From: Limnoglobus roseus
GTDB taxonomy: Bacteria > Planctomycetota > Planctomycetia > Gemmatales > Gemmataceae
Length of the DNA: 64,000 nt
Direction: 5' to 3'
NCBI RefSeq assembly: GCF_008254045.1
Contig: NZ_CP042425.1
Location: 4,588,001-4,652,000, forward strand
Shown piece after piece: positions 22,552-32,700 of the stretch (position 1 is the stretch's first letter; each line of letters opens with the position of its first letter). A program made the translations under genes and the position numbers. The notes under the pieces were generated by a model. That model had not been told where the DNA came from and ran no database searches. It was given only the letters and a program-made list of their open reading frames with translations.

Positions 22552-24921
22552 TTACCCCTCCGGGTTCCGCAGGTTCTTCTGGTACGGGACGCGGACGCCG
22601 CGGATGAAGATTTGATCCACGCGGTTGATCGACAGCGGCACGCCGAAGTTCGTGTCACCGGCGTTCGTCACCACGTCGTCCTGGTCAACCCCGTCGCCGG
22701 ATACGCCGAACCCGCCCACGAGTTGGCCGTTCTTGTAGAGCGGTGCACTGCCGGGGAAGAAGACGATGCCGTTTTGCTTGGTCCTGTTGTTCGGATCGTG
22801 GAAGTTCGTCCCGGGGTTAAACGCATCGTAGCCAACGGCACTCTGGAACTGCGACGCCGGGGCGCGTGCCCCGATCTGGAGGCCCGTGAAGCGGTCGATG
22901 CCGAGGTCGTCGTTCAACTGCGAGAACGCGCCGGGGGCCGCACCGTCGATACCTTCCGGGTACCGCGGCTCGCCGAGGTAACGGAAACTGCGGTTGGTGA
23001 ACGCCGTGCCGGGGGCGACGTTGTCGATCTGGTCGATCGGCTGCAACTGCGAGGCGTCGGCGTAATAGGCCACGTTCCGTGCCTTCGCCACGGCCACGTC
23101 GATGGAGAAGATCGTCGAGTCGGGTTGCCGGTACAGCCCGAGGATGTTCCCGTCCTTGTCGGCGACGGCGAACACCATTCGCGCGCGATTGCCAAGCGGC
23201 AACCGAATCGCGGCCCGCGTGGCGTTGGCCTGCTGGATGCCGCGGTTGATGATGTCCTCGACGTCGGCGGCCGTAAGATCACCGCCGGCGTGCGGCGTGA
23301 CCAGCCATCCTTCGGGCACGGCCCGGCCACTCAGGTACGTGGCCGACGTGGAGAGCGGGATGTTTCTGCCCGCCCCGTCCAGGGGATCGCCCTGGCCCAA
23401 GGCCGCCCCGAGGTTCAAGAGCTTCTGAGCCCCCTCGGACGGGACGCCGGGGCCGAAGATCTCAAGGTTGATGCCCACGAGGTAGATGCTGTTCAACTTT
23501 AAACTGTCGAGGACGCCGAGAGCGCCCACGACACTGTCGACCGTCCCCGGCAGCGCGACCCCGCCGAGGACCAGGTTCCGGTTCAGGGTTGCGAAGGCGA
23601 TGTACTCGGCCTCCAGCGTGCGATCGGGCTTCGTCGGGTCGTAGGTCGTGCTGAGCGACGAGTTCTCCTCGGTCGCGAACCCCGTCTTACCGGGGAAGAA
23701 GACGCCGATGCCGCCGACGACCTCGTTGCCCTTCATGATCGGGATGCCGCCCGGTAGGGTGCCGATGCCGCGGGACTGGGCCGTGGGCATCAGGCCGGAC
23801 TGCACGCCGTAGGACGCGGGGGCGAAAAGGCTCTGGCCGGCGGGCACGTCCGCCGGGTCCACGTCGAACCGCTGGGCGAGGGTCACGTCGTCCGCCGTGC
23901 CCTTAATGCCGTCCGCCCCCGGGCTGACGAGGCTGTCACGGTTCGTGTGTTCGATCTGGAACAGGTCGACCTGGGGCGTGAAGGCGATGCCGTTCGGGAA
24001 GTGGCCGTTGATGCCGACGTTCGCGACGAACCCGGGGCCGCGGTCGGTCGAGTTCGGGTCGGTGATGTTCGGGTCGGCATCGACCTCGCGTTGCGTCATC
24101 GTGCTCTGACTGATGTTCTGGATCGTCCGCGAAGTCAGTGGGGTGCCGAAGCTGGCGAAGTACGCCCCGGTCAGCGCCAGAGAATAGGCCCCGTCGATGG
24201 CGAAGACGAGCTTCTCGGTGTTCCCAGTGATGGCCGGGTCCACGCCGCTTTCCACCCGGACGCCTAGGATGCGGCCGTTGCGGTCGGTGATGACGATGAT
24301 CGCGTCCTTCGACGACGAAGCCGCGGCCGCCCGCTGTAACAGGGTGTCCACTTCGCCGGAGGTGAGCGTGTTCTGCGGCAGCCCGAGCGTGTTGTTGCCG
24401 GCCGGGATGACGGTTTCCCGGATGAACTTGCTGCCGGCGTCGGACAGGTTGACCGCGTCGCTGACGCCGACGTTGTAGATGTTGTTCGTCCCGTCGCCGC
24501 CGCCGAACGAGTTCAGGCCTAACCCGCCCTTGAGGACGTCGTTGCCCTCGCCACCGGTGATCGAGTTGAGCGCCCCGCCGCCCGAGAGGCGGTCGACGCC
24601 GTTACCTCCGTCGAGGACCGTGTTGATCAAAATTCCTTGATCGACCTTCACCACGTCGTCGCCGTCACCCGCCGCGACCTTGATGAGGTTAATCCCGACG
24701 ATCGCCGTTCGGAAGACCTCGACGCCCCGTTCCGCCACGACCACGTCCGTGCCGTCGCGGAAGACGGTAATGCGGTTGTCGGCCGCGTCGCCCGTGACAG
24801 TTAGGGTGCCACCCGCGACGGCCGCGGTGACGCTCGGTTGGTCACGCTGCTCCAGTGTTTCCAACTTGAGAAGGGTCTTCTTCGTGGTTGCCTTCGAGCT
24901 GGTATGAGTCGTGGGTTTCAT
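22552..24921 (-). CDS. Secreted protein with RTX-like repeats and two GlcG/HbpS heme-binding-like domains
   Basis: The 789-residue protein begins with the planctomycete-type segment LLKLETLEQRDQPS, then a short Gly/Asp-rich region (about residues 60-170) with GGNGVDRL, GGEGNDVL and GGGDGTNN units that resemble calcium-binding RTX turns. Two GlcG/HbpS-like domains follow. The first (about 185-420) contains DRNGRILGVRVESG and a MKGNEVVGGIGVFF end. The second (about 540-770) contains DKDGNILGLYRQPD and YKNGQLVGGFGVSGDG. HbpS-type domains bind heme or act as redox-sensing extracellular partners. The gene is divergent from an outer-membrane porin. The ATG at 24921 follows AGGGGGAG closely. Confidence 0.82.
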   Translation of the reverse strand: MKPTTHTSSKATTKKTLLKLETLEQRDQPSVTAAVAGGTLTVTGDAADNRITVFRDGTDVVVAERGVEVFRTAIVGINLIKVAAGDGDDVVKVDQGILINTVLDGGNGVDRLSGGGALNSITGGEGNDVLKGGLGLNSFGGGDGTNNIYNVGVSDAVNLSDAGSKFIRETVIPAGNNTLGLPQNTLTSGEVDTLLQRAAAASSSKDAIIVITDRNGRILGVRVESGVDPAITGNTEKLVFAIDGAYSLALTGAYFASFGTPLTSRTIQNISQSTMTQREVDADPNITDPNSTDRGPGFVANVGINGHFPNGIAFTPQVDLFQIEHTNRDSLVSPGADGIKGTADDVTLAQRFDVDPADVPAGQSLFAPASYGVQSGLMPTAQSRGIGTLPGGIPIMKGNEVVGGIGVFFPGKTGFATEENSSLSTTYDPTKPDRTLEAEYIAFATLNRNLVLGGVALPGTVDSVVGALGVLDSLKLNSIYLVGINLEIFGPGVPSEGAQKLLNLGAALGQGDPLDGAGRNIPLSTSATYLSGRAVPEGWLVTPHAGGDLTAADVEDIINRGIQQANATRAAIRLPLGNRARMVFAVADKDGNILGLYRQPDSTIFSIDVAVAKARNVAYYADASQLQPIDQIDNVAPGTAFTNRSFRYLGEPRYPEGIDGAAPGAFSQLNDDLGIDRFTGLQIGARAPASQFQSAVGYDAFNPGTNFHDPNNRTKQNGIVFFPGSAPLYKNGQLVGGFGVSGDGVDQDDVVTNAGDTNFGVPLSINRVDQIFIRGVRVPYQKNLRNPEG

Positions 24922-25219
24922 CACTCCCCCTAGTCCGCGTGACGCGATTCCGTGGTCTTCTCGATACAGTCGGCATAATCGTGAGATCGATTCGAATGAA
25001 ATTGCCGGTCCGTATCAAGTTCTTCGAGACCGATGAAAGGTGGGCACTCTGGCGAAGTGGAAATCTTGCCCAGTCTATTTGACCAGAACAACCGTTGCTT
25101 TCCTCATGTTCGGAACCCTTATCGCCGATATTCCTCTGGAACTGGGCCATACGTTTGATGGCCGGGTTGAGCTGTCCCCTGGTCCGCCCATCGGGTGTGC
25201 GAGAGTTGGAGAACGTCGC

Positions 25220-27110
25220 ATGAAGTTCCTGACCCGGCTGCAACTGTTAGCCTGTGCCACGACGCTCGGCCTCGCCGGTTCCGCCGTCGCCCAAGCCCCG
25301 GTCGAGCCGCTGACTCTTCCCACACTGCCGACTCCGCCCGGGGCGACGTCCAAGCCGCGGGACCCGTCGCAGCGGAACCTCGAACCGAAAGACGCCCAGG
25401 TGGTCGAACCGGCCGGGGCGACGGACGTTTTGACCGCGCCCCCCGTTCCAACCGCCGCTCGGGTTCAGCGGCGCGAGCACCGTCATCCCGCGCAGCGGCA
25501 CGAACGCGGAGTTCGTCACCGTCGAGGACCGCTGGCGGATCGGCTTCCCGGAATGGGACCGCTACGGCAAGGGCCAGCGGACCGTCGCGGACGCCCCGTA
25601 CCGCATCGGCCGGCTCATCGACCCGTACAACCTCAACGTGCTCAAGGGCGACTACCCGATCAGCGGCCAGCACACGTTCTTGAACATCACCGGCACGACG
25701 ATCGGGCTGTTCGAGGGGCGACAAATCCCGACCGCGACCGGGGCGTTCGAGAGCACCGCCCGGCCGTTCCAGTACGAGAACTTCGGCCGCCCGAACCAGT
25801 TCCTCTACTCGCAAAACACGCTGCTGTCGTTCGACCTCTTCCACGGCGACACGAACGCCTTTAAGCCGATGGACTGGCGGGTCAAGTTGACCCCGGCGTT
25901 CAACGTGAACTTCATTGACGTGGACGAACTCGCCGTCGTCAGCCCGGACGTGCGGAAGGGCACGCAACGGGGCCGGAGCTGGTTCGCACTGCAAGAGGCG
26001 TTCGGCGAAGTGAAGCTGGCCGACACCAGCGCCGAGTACGACTTCATGTCGTTGCGGGTCGGGAACCAGCCGTTCAGCAGCGACTTCCGCGGCTTCATCT
26101 TCAGCGACACGAACCGCGGGGCACGCCTCTTCGGGACGGCCAACGGCAACCGCGACCAGTACAACTTCGTCTTCTTCCGCCAGTTGGAGAAGGAAACGAA
26201 CAGCGGCTTGAACACGTTCGAGGACCGCAACCAGAACATCTTCATCGCCAACTACTACCACCAAGACTTCATCTTCCCGGGGTACACGATCGAAGGCAGC
26301 GTCCACTACAACAACGACGGCCCGGACACGCTGTTCGACCGCAACCGCTTCCTCGTGCGGCCGGACCCGGTCGGCATCTTCCAACCGCACCGCGTCGAGG
26401 TCGCGTACCTCGGGTTCGCCGGCGACGGGCACATCGACCGCTTCAACATCAGCCACGCCTTCTACTGGGCGCTCGGCCGCGACAGCAACAACCCCTTGGC
26501 CGGTAAGGCGCAGTCGATTAGCGCCCAGATGGCCGCGGTGGAACTGTCCTACGACCGCGACTGGGCCCGGTTCCGCGTGTCCGGCATGTGGGCGTCGGGT
26601 GACAACAACATCTCGAACGGTAAGGCGACCGGCTTCGACAGCATCCTCGACAACACGGTGTTCGCCGGCGAGTTCAGCTTCTACAACCGCCAGAACATTC
26701 CGCTCTTCGGCGTGCAGTTGACCCAACGGAACAGCTTGTACAACGGCCTGCGGTCGAGCAAGATTCAGGGCCAGACGAACTTCGTGAACCCCGGCTTGCA
26801 GCTCATCAACTTCGGCTTCGACGCCGACATCACGCCGCGACTCCGCAGCGTGAACAACGTGAACTTCCTCTGGTTCGACAAGACGAACGTGCTGGAGCAG
26901 TTCGTCTACCAACGCCGCATCGACCGCGACATCGGCACCGACGTGAGTACGTCGATCGAGTACCGGCCGCTGTTGAACAACAACGTCATCATCCTCGGCG
27001 GCATCTCGACGCTGGTGCCCGGCGGCGGCTTCCGGCAACTGTACAACCGCCAGGACGACCACGTGAACCCGATGGGGTCGGCCTTCATGGAAGTCGCGCT
27101 GACGTACTGA
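25220..27110 (+). CDS. Outer-membrane beta-barrel protein, interrupted by a +1 frameshift
   Basis: The reading starts at 25220 with a signal peptide (MKFLTRLQLLACATTLGLAG) and a Pro-rich linker. It leaves frame near 25439-25444, a run of six C. Removing one C restores one frame through APPFQPPLGFSG and on to the stop at 27110, giving about 629 residues. The C-terminal 490 residues alternate polar and aromatic residues, are rich in Asn/Tyr/Phe, and end in MEVALTY, as expected for a beta-barrel. I infer an outer-membrane porin-like protein. The break could be a sequencing error, programmed or phase-variable slippage, or true inactivation; the downstream part shows no further stops. Confidence 0.78.
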
Positions 27111-27132
27111 CCGCCGCTTGCCTTTCGGCCGC

Positions 27133-27192
27133 AACGCGGCCCGCGCGGAGAGCCTGGGTCGCAAGCCCCAGGCTCTCCGCGCGGGCCGCGTT
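27133..27192. terminator. Perfect 26-bp inverted repeat after the porin gene
   Basis: Arms 27133-27158 and 27167-27192 are exactly complementary with an 8-base loop. The element sits 22 bp past the porin stop and 70 bp before the next gene on the same strand. It has no T-run. It likely forms the 3' end of the porin mRNA. Its sequence is unrelated to the 3511/20467 family apart from GC richness. Confidence 0.75.
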
Positions 27193-27262
27193 CGGTGTCA
27201 AAACCCCGCCCGATCCGTCGCGCTGGATATGATGTCGGCATGACACTGCGGACCTGCCGACG

Positions 27263-28306
27263 ATGACGGACTGCGACGTGCTGATTGTTGGGCAAGGCTT
27301 GGCCGGCACGACCCTCGCCTGGCAACTCCTCTGGCGGGGCGTGGCGTTCCACATCGTCGACCGCGACGAACCCGTGACGGCGTCCAAAATCGCCGCCGGC
27401 CTCATTACGCCGATCACCGGCAAACGGGTCGCCGCGTCGTGGCGGTACGACGAACTCTTCACCGCCGCCGTGGCCTTCTACCGACGGGTCGAATCGCAGA
27501 CGGGCACGCCGTTGTTCTCGCCCCGTTCGGTCGTCCGCCTGTTCCAGTACGACGCGGACCGAAAGCAGTACGAGAAGAAGCGAATCGACTTCGGCCCCCA
27601 CGCTCGCCCGCCCGCCCCGCCGCTGGACGAGGCCGAGTTCCGACAAACGCTCGGCGGGTTCGAGATGCCGGCCGGCCAACTCCGTGTCCCCGACTACCTG
27701 CACGCCTCACGTGCCGCGTTCGGGGACCGCTTCCGCGTCGCGTCGGTTGACGCCAGCGAGCTCGAAATCGAGCCTGACGGGGCGCGCGTGCCTTCGCTCG
27801 GCCTGAGGGCGAGGGCCGTGGTGTTCTGTCAAGGGTTCTGGAACGCCGAGAACCCGCTCTTCCGCTCGGTCCCGTTCACGCCGGCGAAGGGCGAAATCCT
27901 TACGCTGCGTGTCCCGGACCTGCGAGAAGACCGCACCGTCAACCGTGGGGTTTGGCTGGTGCGCGAGGGCGGAGACCTCTTCCGGGTTGGCTCGACCTAC
28001 GACCGTGAGAACCTCGACCACCGACCGACCGCGGCCGGCCGTGAGGAGATCTGCACGCGGCTGCGCGAGTTCCTGCGGCTGCCGTTCGAAGTCGTCGATC
28101 ACCGGGCGGCCGTCCGGCCCATCGTCGATCGGCGGAAGTTGCTCGCCGGCGTGCTGCCGCACCAACCGCGGGTCGGGTTCTTCAACGGGCTAAGTTCGAA
28201 AGGGTCGCTCTGGGCACCGCACTTCGCCGGCCAACTCGCAGACGTGTTATCGGGCCGTGGGACCATCGACGCGGAGGTCGATCTCGCCCGGCACTGGGGG
28301 GCGTGA
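27263..28306 (+). CDS. FAD-dependent oxidoreductase, MnmL/MnmC-oxidase-like
   Basis: The 347-residue protein is a DAO-type flavoenzyme with the FAD-binding GQGLAGTTLAWQL motif at its N-terminus, a FNGLSSKGSLWAP segment near the C-terminus, and no signal peptide. Alone it would be a generic amino-acid-oxidase-like protein. Its stop overlaps the start of a predicted MnmM methyltransferase. In the known pathway an FAD enzyme removes the carboxymethyl group from cmnm5(s2)U34 of tRNA, giving the nm5 substrate for that methyltransferase. I therefore infer the MnmC-oxidase or MnmL role. A glycine/sarcosine-oxidase role is the alternative. Confidence 0.72.
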   Translation: MTDCDVLIVGQGLAGTTLAWQLLWRGVAFHIVDRDEPVTASKIAAGLITPITGKRVAASWRYDELFTAAVAFYRRVESQTGTPLFSPRSVVRLFQYDADRKQYEKKRIDFGPHARPPAPPLDEAEFRQTLGGFEMPAGQLRVPDYLHASRAAFGDRFRVASVDASELEIEPDGARVPSLGLRARAVVFCQGFWNAENPLFRSVPFTPAKGEILTLRVPDLREDRTVNRGVWLVREGGDLFRVGSTYDRENLDHRPTAAGREEICTRLREFLRLPFEVVDHRAAVRPIVDRRKLLAGVLPHQPRVGFFNGLSSKGSLWAPHFAGQLADVLSGRGTIDAEVDLARHWGA

Positions 28307-28869
28307 TGGACTTCACCTTGTTGGCCCACCAGATCGTTTGCGAATATCTTCGGCCCGGCGAAATCGCCATCGACGCCACGGTCGGCAACGGCCACGACGC
28401 GAAATTCCTCGCGGAACTCGTCGGCCCGACCGGCCGCGTGTACGGCTTCGACGTTCAACCGGCGGCGATCGCGCGGGCGGAAGAAATGCTGGCCGGTTGC
28501 CCGACCGTGTCGCTGTTCCTCGCGGACCACGCCGAGATGGCGGGGCGACTGCCCGCCGACCTGTGGGAACGGGTGGGGGCGGTGATGTTCAACCTCGGCT
28601 ACCTGCCTCGCGGGGACCGTACGATTTCGACGAGTACGGCGTCCACCGTGCGGGCGTGTGACGATGCGTTGTCACTGCTCCGGCCGGGCGGCGTGCTGAC
28701 GGTGATGGCCTACCGCGGGCACCCCGGCGGGCGGGAAGAAACCGAGGCGGTGCGGGCGTGCTTCCGGAGGTTGCCGGCGAAGGAGTTCGCGTTCCAAGAA
28801 ACGCCCGCGTCGGCCGTGCCGACGTGCCCGGTGCTGTTCGTCGTGCGGAAGCTCGGGATTATGTCTTGA
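28306..28869 (+). CDS. mnmM: tRNA wobble-uridine methyltransferase MnmM (YtqB family)
   Basis: The 187-residue SAM-dependent methyltransferase matches the YtqB/rRNA-methylase-like family. It has DATVGNGHDAKFLAE for SAM binding, GFDVQPAAI, and the family-specific FNLGYLPRGD motif followed by a TSTAST segment. In Bacillus subtilis this family methylates nm5(s2)U34 to mnm5(s2)U34 in tRNA. The ATG at 28306 overlaps the upstream TGA (TGATG), so the two are translationally coupled. A GTG at 28303 is an alternative start. The 3' end overlaps the convergent Gfo/Idh gene by 11 bp. Confidence 0.82.
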   Translation: MDFTLLAHQIVCEYLRPGEIAIDATVGNGHDAKFLAELVGPTGRVYGFDVQPAAIARAEEMLAGCPTVSLFLADHAEMAGRLPADLWERVGAVMFNLGYLPRGDRTISTSTASTVRACDDALSLLRPGGVLTVMAYRGHPGGREETEAVRACFRRLPAKEFAFQETPASAVPTCPVLFVVRKLGIMS

Positions 28870-29752
28870 GCGTCTGGACCGCGCCGTGATTCGCCGCGCT
28901 CGCGTTCGCCGCCTCGATGAACGCCACGATTTCCAGCGTGACCGCCACGTCGAGCGGAGCCTTGCCAGTCTGGAACGTCTCGACCACCTTCTTCAGCAGT
29001 TCCCGGTAAATCACACCCGTTCCCACGGTCACGGCCTGCGGGCCATTCTCCGCGTAGGCGGTGAAGCCGTAGGAGCCGCCGCCGGTGCGGTTGCCGCGAA
29101 CCGTCGCCACGCGGCCGTCCTTCCAGGTGCCGGTCGCCACGTCCACGTCCTTCTGGTGGGTGCAGGTGACGCGCTCGCAGCCCGGCCCCATGAGCGTGTA
29201 CAAGATCTCGACCGCGTGGATGCCGTAGTGGAACAGGCCGGGGTTTCGGTCGTGCAGCGACGCCGGACCGTGGGCGTGGCAGCCGAGGACTTTGCCGTGC
29301 TTTGCGTCGGCGGCGTAGGCCGTCACCTCTGGGGCGTACCGCAGCGACGACGAACTGAACAGTGGCAGCTTCTTCTTCGCCGCGAGGTCGATCATCTTCT
29401 TCGCGTCCTCGGTGGAGCACGCGAACGGCTTGTCCACGAAGCACGGTAGCCCGGCCTCCAGAAATGGCTTCGCCCGCTCCCAGTGAACGGAGCCGTCCAC
29501 GGCCTCGATCAGCACCGCGTCCACCTTGCCGATGATGTCGGTCGGCTTGTCCACGAGTGGTACGCCAAGCTTCTTCATCTCCTCCGTGTACCCGGCGATC
29601 CGCTCCGGCGAAATCTTCGACTCGCCGGAGCAACCGACGACGACCTTCGCGCCGTCCACCCACTGTCCCTCGGCGATGCCGACGTGGTTGAGCCGCTTCG
29701 TGAACTCGACGGCGTGCGACGTGTCGAAGTCGAGGATGCCGAGGCGGATCAT
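28859..29752 (-). CDS. Gfo/Idh/MocA family oxidoreductase
   Basis: The 297-residue NAD(P)-dependent oxidoreductase-fold protein has an N-terminal Rossmann part (MIRLGILDFDTSHAVEF, a variant without the classic GxGxxG), the family EKP motif as DKP (CFVDKPFAC), and a HYGIHAVEILYTLMG segment in the C-terminal domain. Substrates in this family are usually sugars or cyclitols, and this one cannot be assigned. It starts 3 bp after the stop of the ABC permease, so it is the last gene of the envelope-type operon. It has no signal peptide and should act in the cytoplasm. Confidence 0.85.
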   Translation of the reverse strand: MIRLGILDFDTSHAVEFTKRLNHVGIAEGQWVDGAKVVVGCSGESKISPERIAGYTEEMKKLGVPLVDKPTDIIGKVDAVLIEAVDGSVHWERAKPFLEAGLPCFVDKPFACSTEDAKKMIDLAAKKKLPLFSSSSLRYAPEVTAYAADAKHGKVLGCHAHGPASLHDRNPGLFHYGIHAVEILYTLMGPGCERVTCTHQKDVDVATGTWKDGRVATVRGNRTGGGSYGFTAYAENGPQAVTVGTGVIYRELLKKVVETFQTGKAPLDVAVTLEIVAFIEAANASAANHGAVQTLKT

Positions 29753-29755
29753 GAC

Positions 29756-32700
29756 TCACTCCTTGCGAAGGGCCGACAGGATCGGCACGCGGGCGGCCCC
29801 GCGGGTGGCCAGCGTGACCACGATCATACCCACGGCGAACACGCCGACCAACAAGATACCGACGCCCTTCCACGGCAGGCTACCGCCGAGGGCCAGGTGC
29901 GGCAGTACCGACAGGACTGCTGCGGCCAGCCCGAGGGCCACGCCGAGCGAGAGCAGCACGAGGTTCTCTTGCAGGACCAGTCGCCGGATGATGCCCACGG
30001 GGTAGCCGACGGCCCGGAGCAGGGCGAACTCGCCGACACGCTCCCACACGCCACGGAGGATGACGACCGCCAGCCCGAGCAGGCCGAGCAGCAGGCCGAG
30101 CGCGCCGAGCAGTTGGAACGTCGTCAGGTACGTGCCGACCACCGCCTGGAATGCCGCCACGCGCTCGCGGCTCGGCGTGACGGCCACGCCACTGTCGCTC
30201 AGGCCGGCCGTCAGCACCTTCGCGACGTCCCCGGCCGCTTCCGGCTTGGTTTCGACGAGTTGCAGCCGGAAGCCTTCCTCGCGCGGGTGCAACCTTCGCA
30301 AGTGCTCGTCGGCCATCACGAGTTCGCTCTGAAAGACGCTGTCGATCAGCGTGCCGACGATCCGGCACTTTACCGGTCGGCCGGCTTCGTCCTGCACGTT
30401 CACGGTGCCGCCGACGTCGGTCTTCAACATCCACATCACGGTGTTCTGCTCCGCGAACACGGGCACCGCCCCGTCCGGCTGCGGCTTCTTCAGCAGCACC
30501 CACGGGTTGGTTCCCTCGAACGGTTCGGTCGCCGCGAAGCGGAAACCGCCGCGCTCGATCAAGTCGTCCGGCACGCCGAGCAGCCGCGGCCGGCCGGCTT
30601 GATAGAGGTTCAGGCAACTCGCGTCGTCGCCGGCCACGACTCGCACGGGGATGCTCGTGGTGATCGCGTTCAATTTCGCCTCGGCGTCGGCCATCAACGC
30701 CGCTTTGTCCGGCCCCGTCGGGTTCTTCGCGGCCCGATCCTGGAAGTACACGTCCAGCCCGGTCAGCACGTCGTCGCGGCCGGCTTTCTGGTCGAGGCGG
30801 TTGAACAGCGGCACGTCGCTCTCGACGAGCAGGTTGAAGCCGCCGCTGCCGCCGGTCTTGTCGCCGAAGTCGTGGTCGGGCTTGCGGCGGAAGCTCTCCA
30901 CGGCGACGAGCAGGAATGTCGCCGAGCCGATCAGAAAGACGGTCAGCACACTGCGGCCGGGGAACCGCCCGGCGTTCCGCACGCTCAGGTCGCCGACGGA
31001 TTTCGCGAGGCCGTGTGAGGCCGTCAGCCACCGGCGGACGAGGATCAGCCCGGCGGCGAACAGGAGCGAGCCGCCGCCAAAGAAGCTGAGCGCGCGGAAG
31101 TCCGGGTTGGCGATGAACCCGCCGCCGACGAGCGACCCCACGGCCGCGAGCAAGCAGACGACGAGCAGCACCGTCGTCCACCGGCGGCGGGCGTGCGGGT
31201 CCGGTTCCGCGACATCCGTCTGCCCGCGGAGCAACGTCGGCGGGGCGATCCGCACGAGCTTCCGCACGGCGAGCCAGATCGTCAGGCCGGTCATCAGCAC
31301 GGTCAGCACGAAGCCAAGGGCGGCACTCACGGGTGTCGTGTGCGGCTGGAGGAAAGTTCCCACGGTCGGATCGGGCCACAGGTCGGTGAGGACGTGGAGC
31401 AAGAACCGCGCGTACACGACCGCAACGCCGACGCCGAGGGCCGCACCGACGGCCGAGAGCATCAACCCTTCGCCGAGGAGAAGGCGGAGGACAGTACGCG
31501 GCCGGTAGCCGGCGGCGAGAAAGCTGCCGACTTCTTTCGCCCGCCGTTCGACGTTCAGCCGGAACATCAGGCCGACGAGCAGGAGAGCCGACACGATGAG
31601 GAAGAAGCTGAACCCGAGGAACAGGCCGCCGAAGTCGGTCCCGCCGTGGCTCGCCGTCAACAGTCGGTCGCGGACGTTCTCCACGACGATGCCGCCGGCT
31701 GCGGGCGTGAGCTTCGCGCGAAGCAGGGGCCGCAGTTTCGCCGCGGTCTGCTCCGGCGTCTCGCCGGTGGCCGGAGCGATGCGGAGTGAGGTCACACTGC
31801 CGAAGCGACTGCTGAACAACTTCTCGCCGGTCGCGCGGTTGACGTAGGCCTTCGGCGTCGTGCGGTAGTCCTTCCAGAACTTGTCGTGAACGTCGTTCGG
31901 CCGGATGCGCGTGCGGTCGAACGTGAACGGCGGCTGCCAGGTGGCGATGTCGAGCTTGTCGGTGATACCGGGGAACGGCGGCGTGAGAGTCGGGTCCGCG
32001 GCGACACCCGCGAGCGGAATCTTACCGCGGAGTTTGAAGTCGGCCGTGACCGTCTTCTCGCCACTCTCGACATCGGGTGCGAAGAACTTCAACGTGATCG
32101 TGTCGCCGGGCTTCGCGTCGCGGATCGGCGACTCGGGCCAGTCGGCGAGCACGATCTCGTCGTCGGTCAGCGGCGGGCCAGGCGGTTGGAACGGGCCGAG
32201 CGGAGCGGCGGCCGTCGGATCGACGGCGGCGACGATCGAGTACGGGACCGCCTTCTTGCCGTGGGCGATGTCGATGGCGAGGTACGCTGTCGTGCGGGCG
32301 GAGCGGAGGCCGAGTTCCTTCGTCGCCGCGTCGGCCGCGTCGAGGACAGCCGGTTCCAGAAGGAGTCGGTCTGATTCGAGCGCGAGGTAGGGCAATTGCC
32401 GGTCGGTCACCCGGTTGCCAGTTGGCGGGTCCCGGCGGGTGCGAAGCCGCAGGCCCCAGTCGGGCAGGTCGAGCGACGTTTCGAGAGCCGCGTTCACGTC
32501 CGCGGCGGCCGGGCCGAAGGCGAAGAGGGCGTTCACGCGGCCCGGGTTGTCCGGCAGAATCTTCTTCTGAAGGGCTTCCAGTGGCACGAACACGTTCAGC
32601 GGCGGGGCCGGGTTTGGCAGCAGGCCGAAGTCGTTGGCTGGATAGTCGGGCGGCAGAATCTCAGTAACCGTCAGCGTGGCCGTGATCGCGGTCGCGTCGG

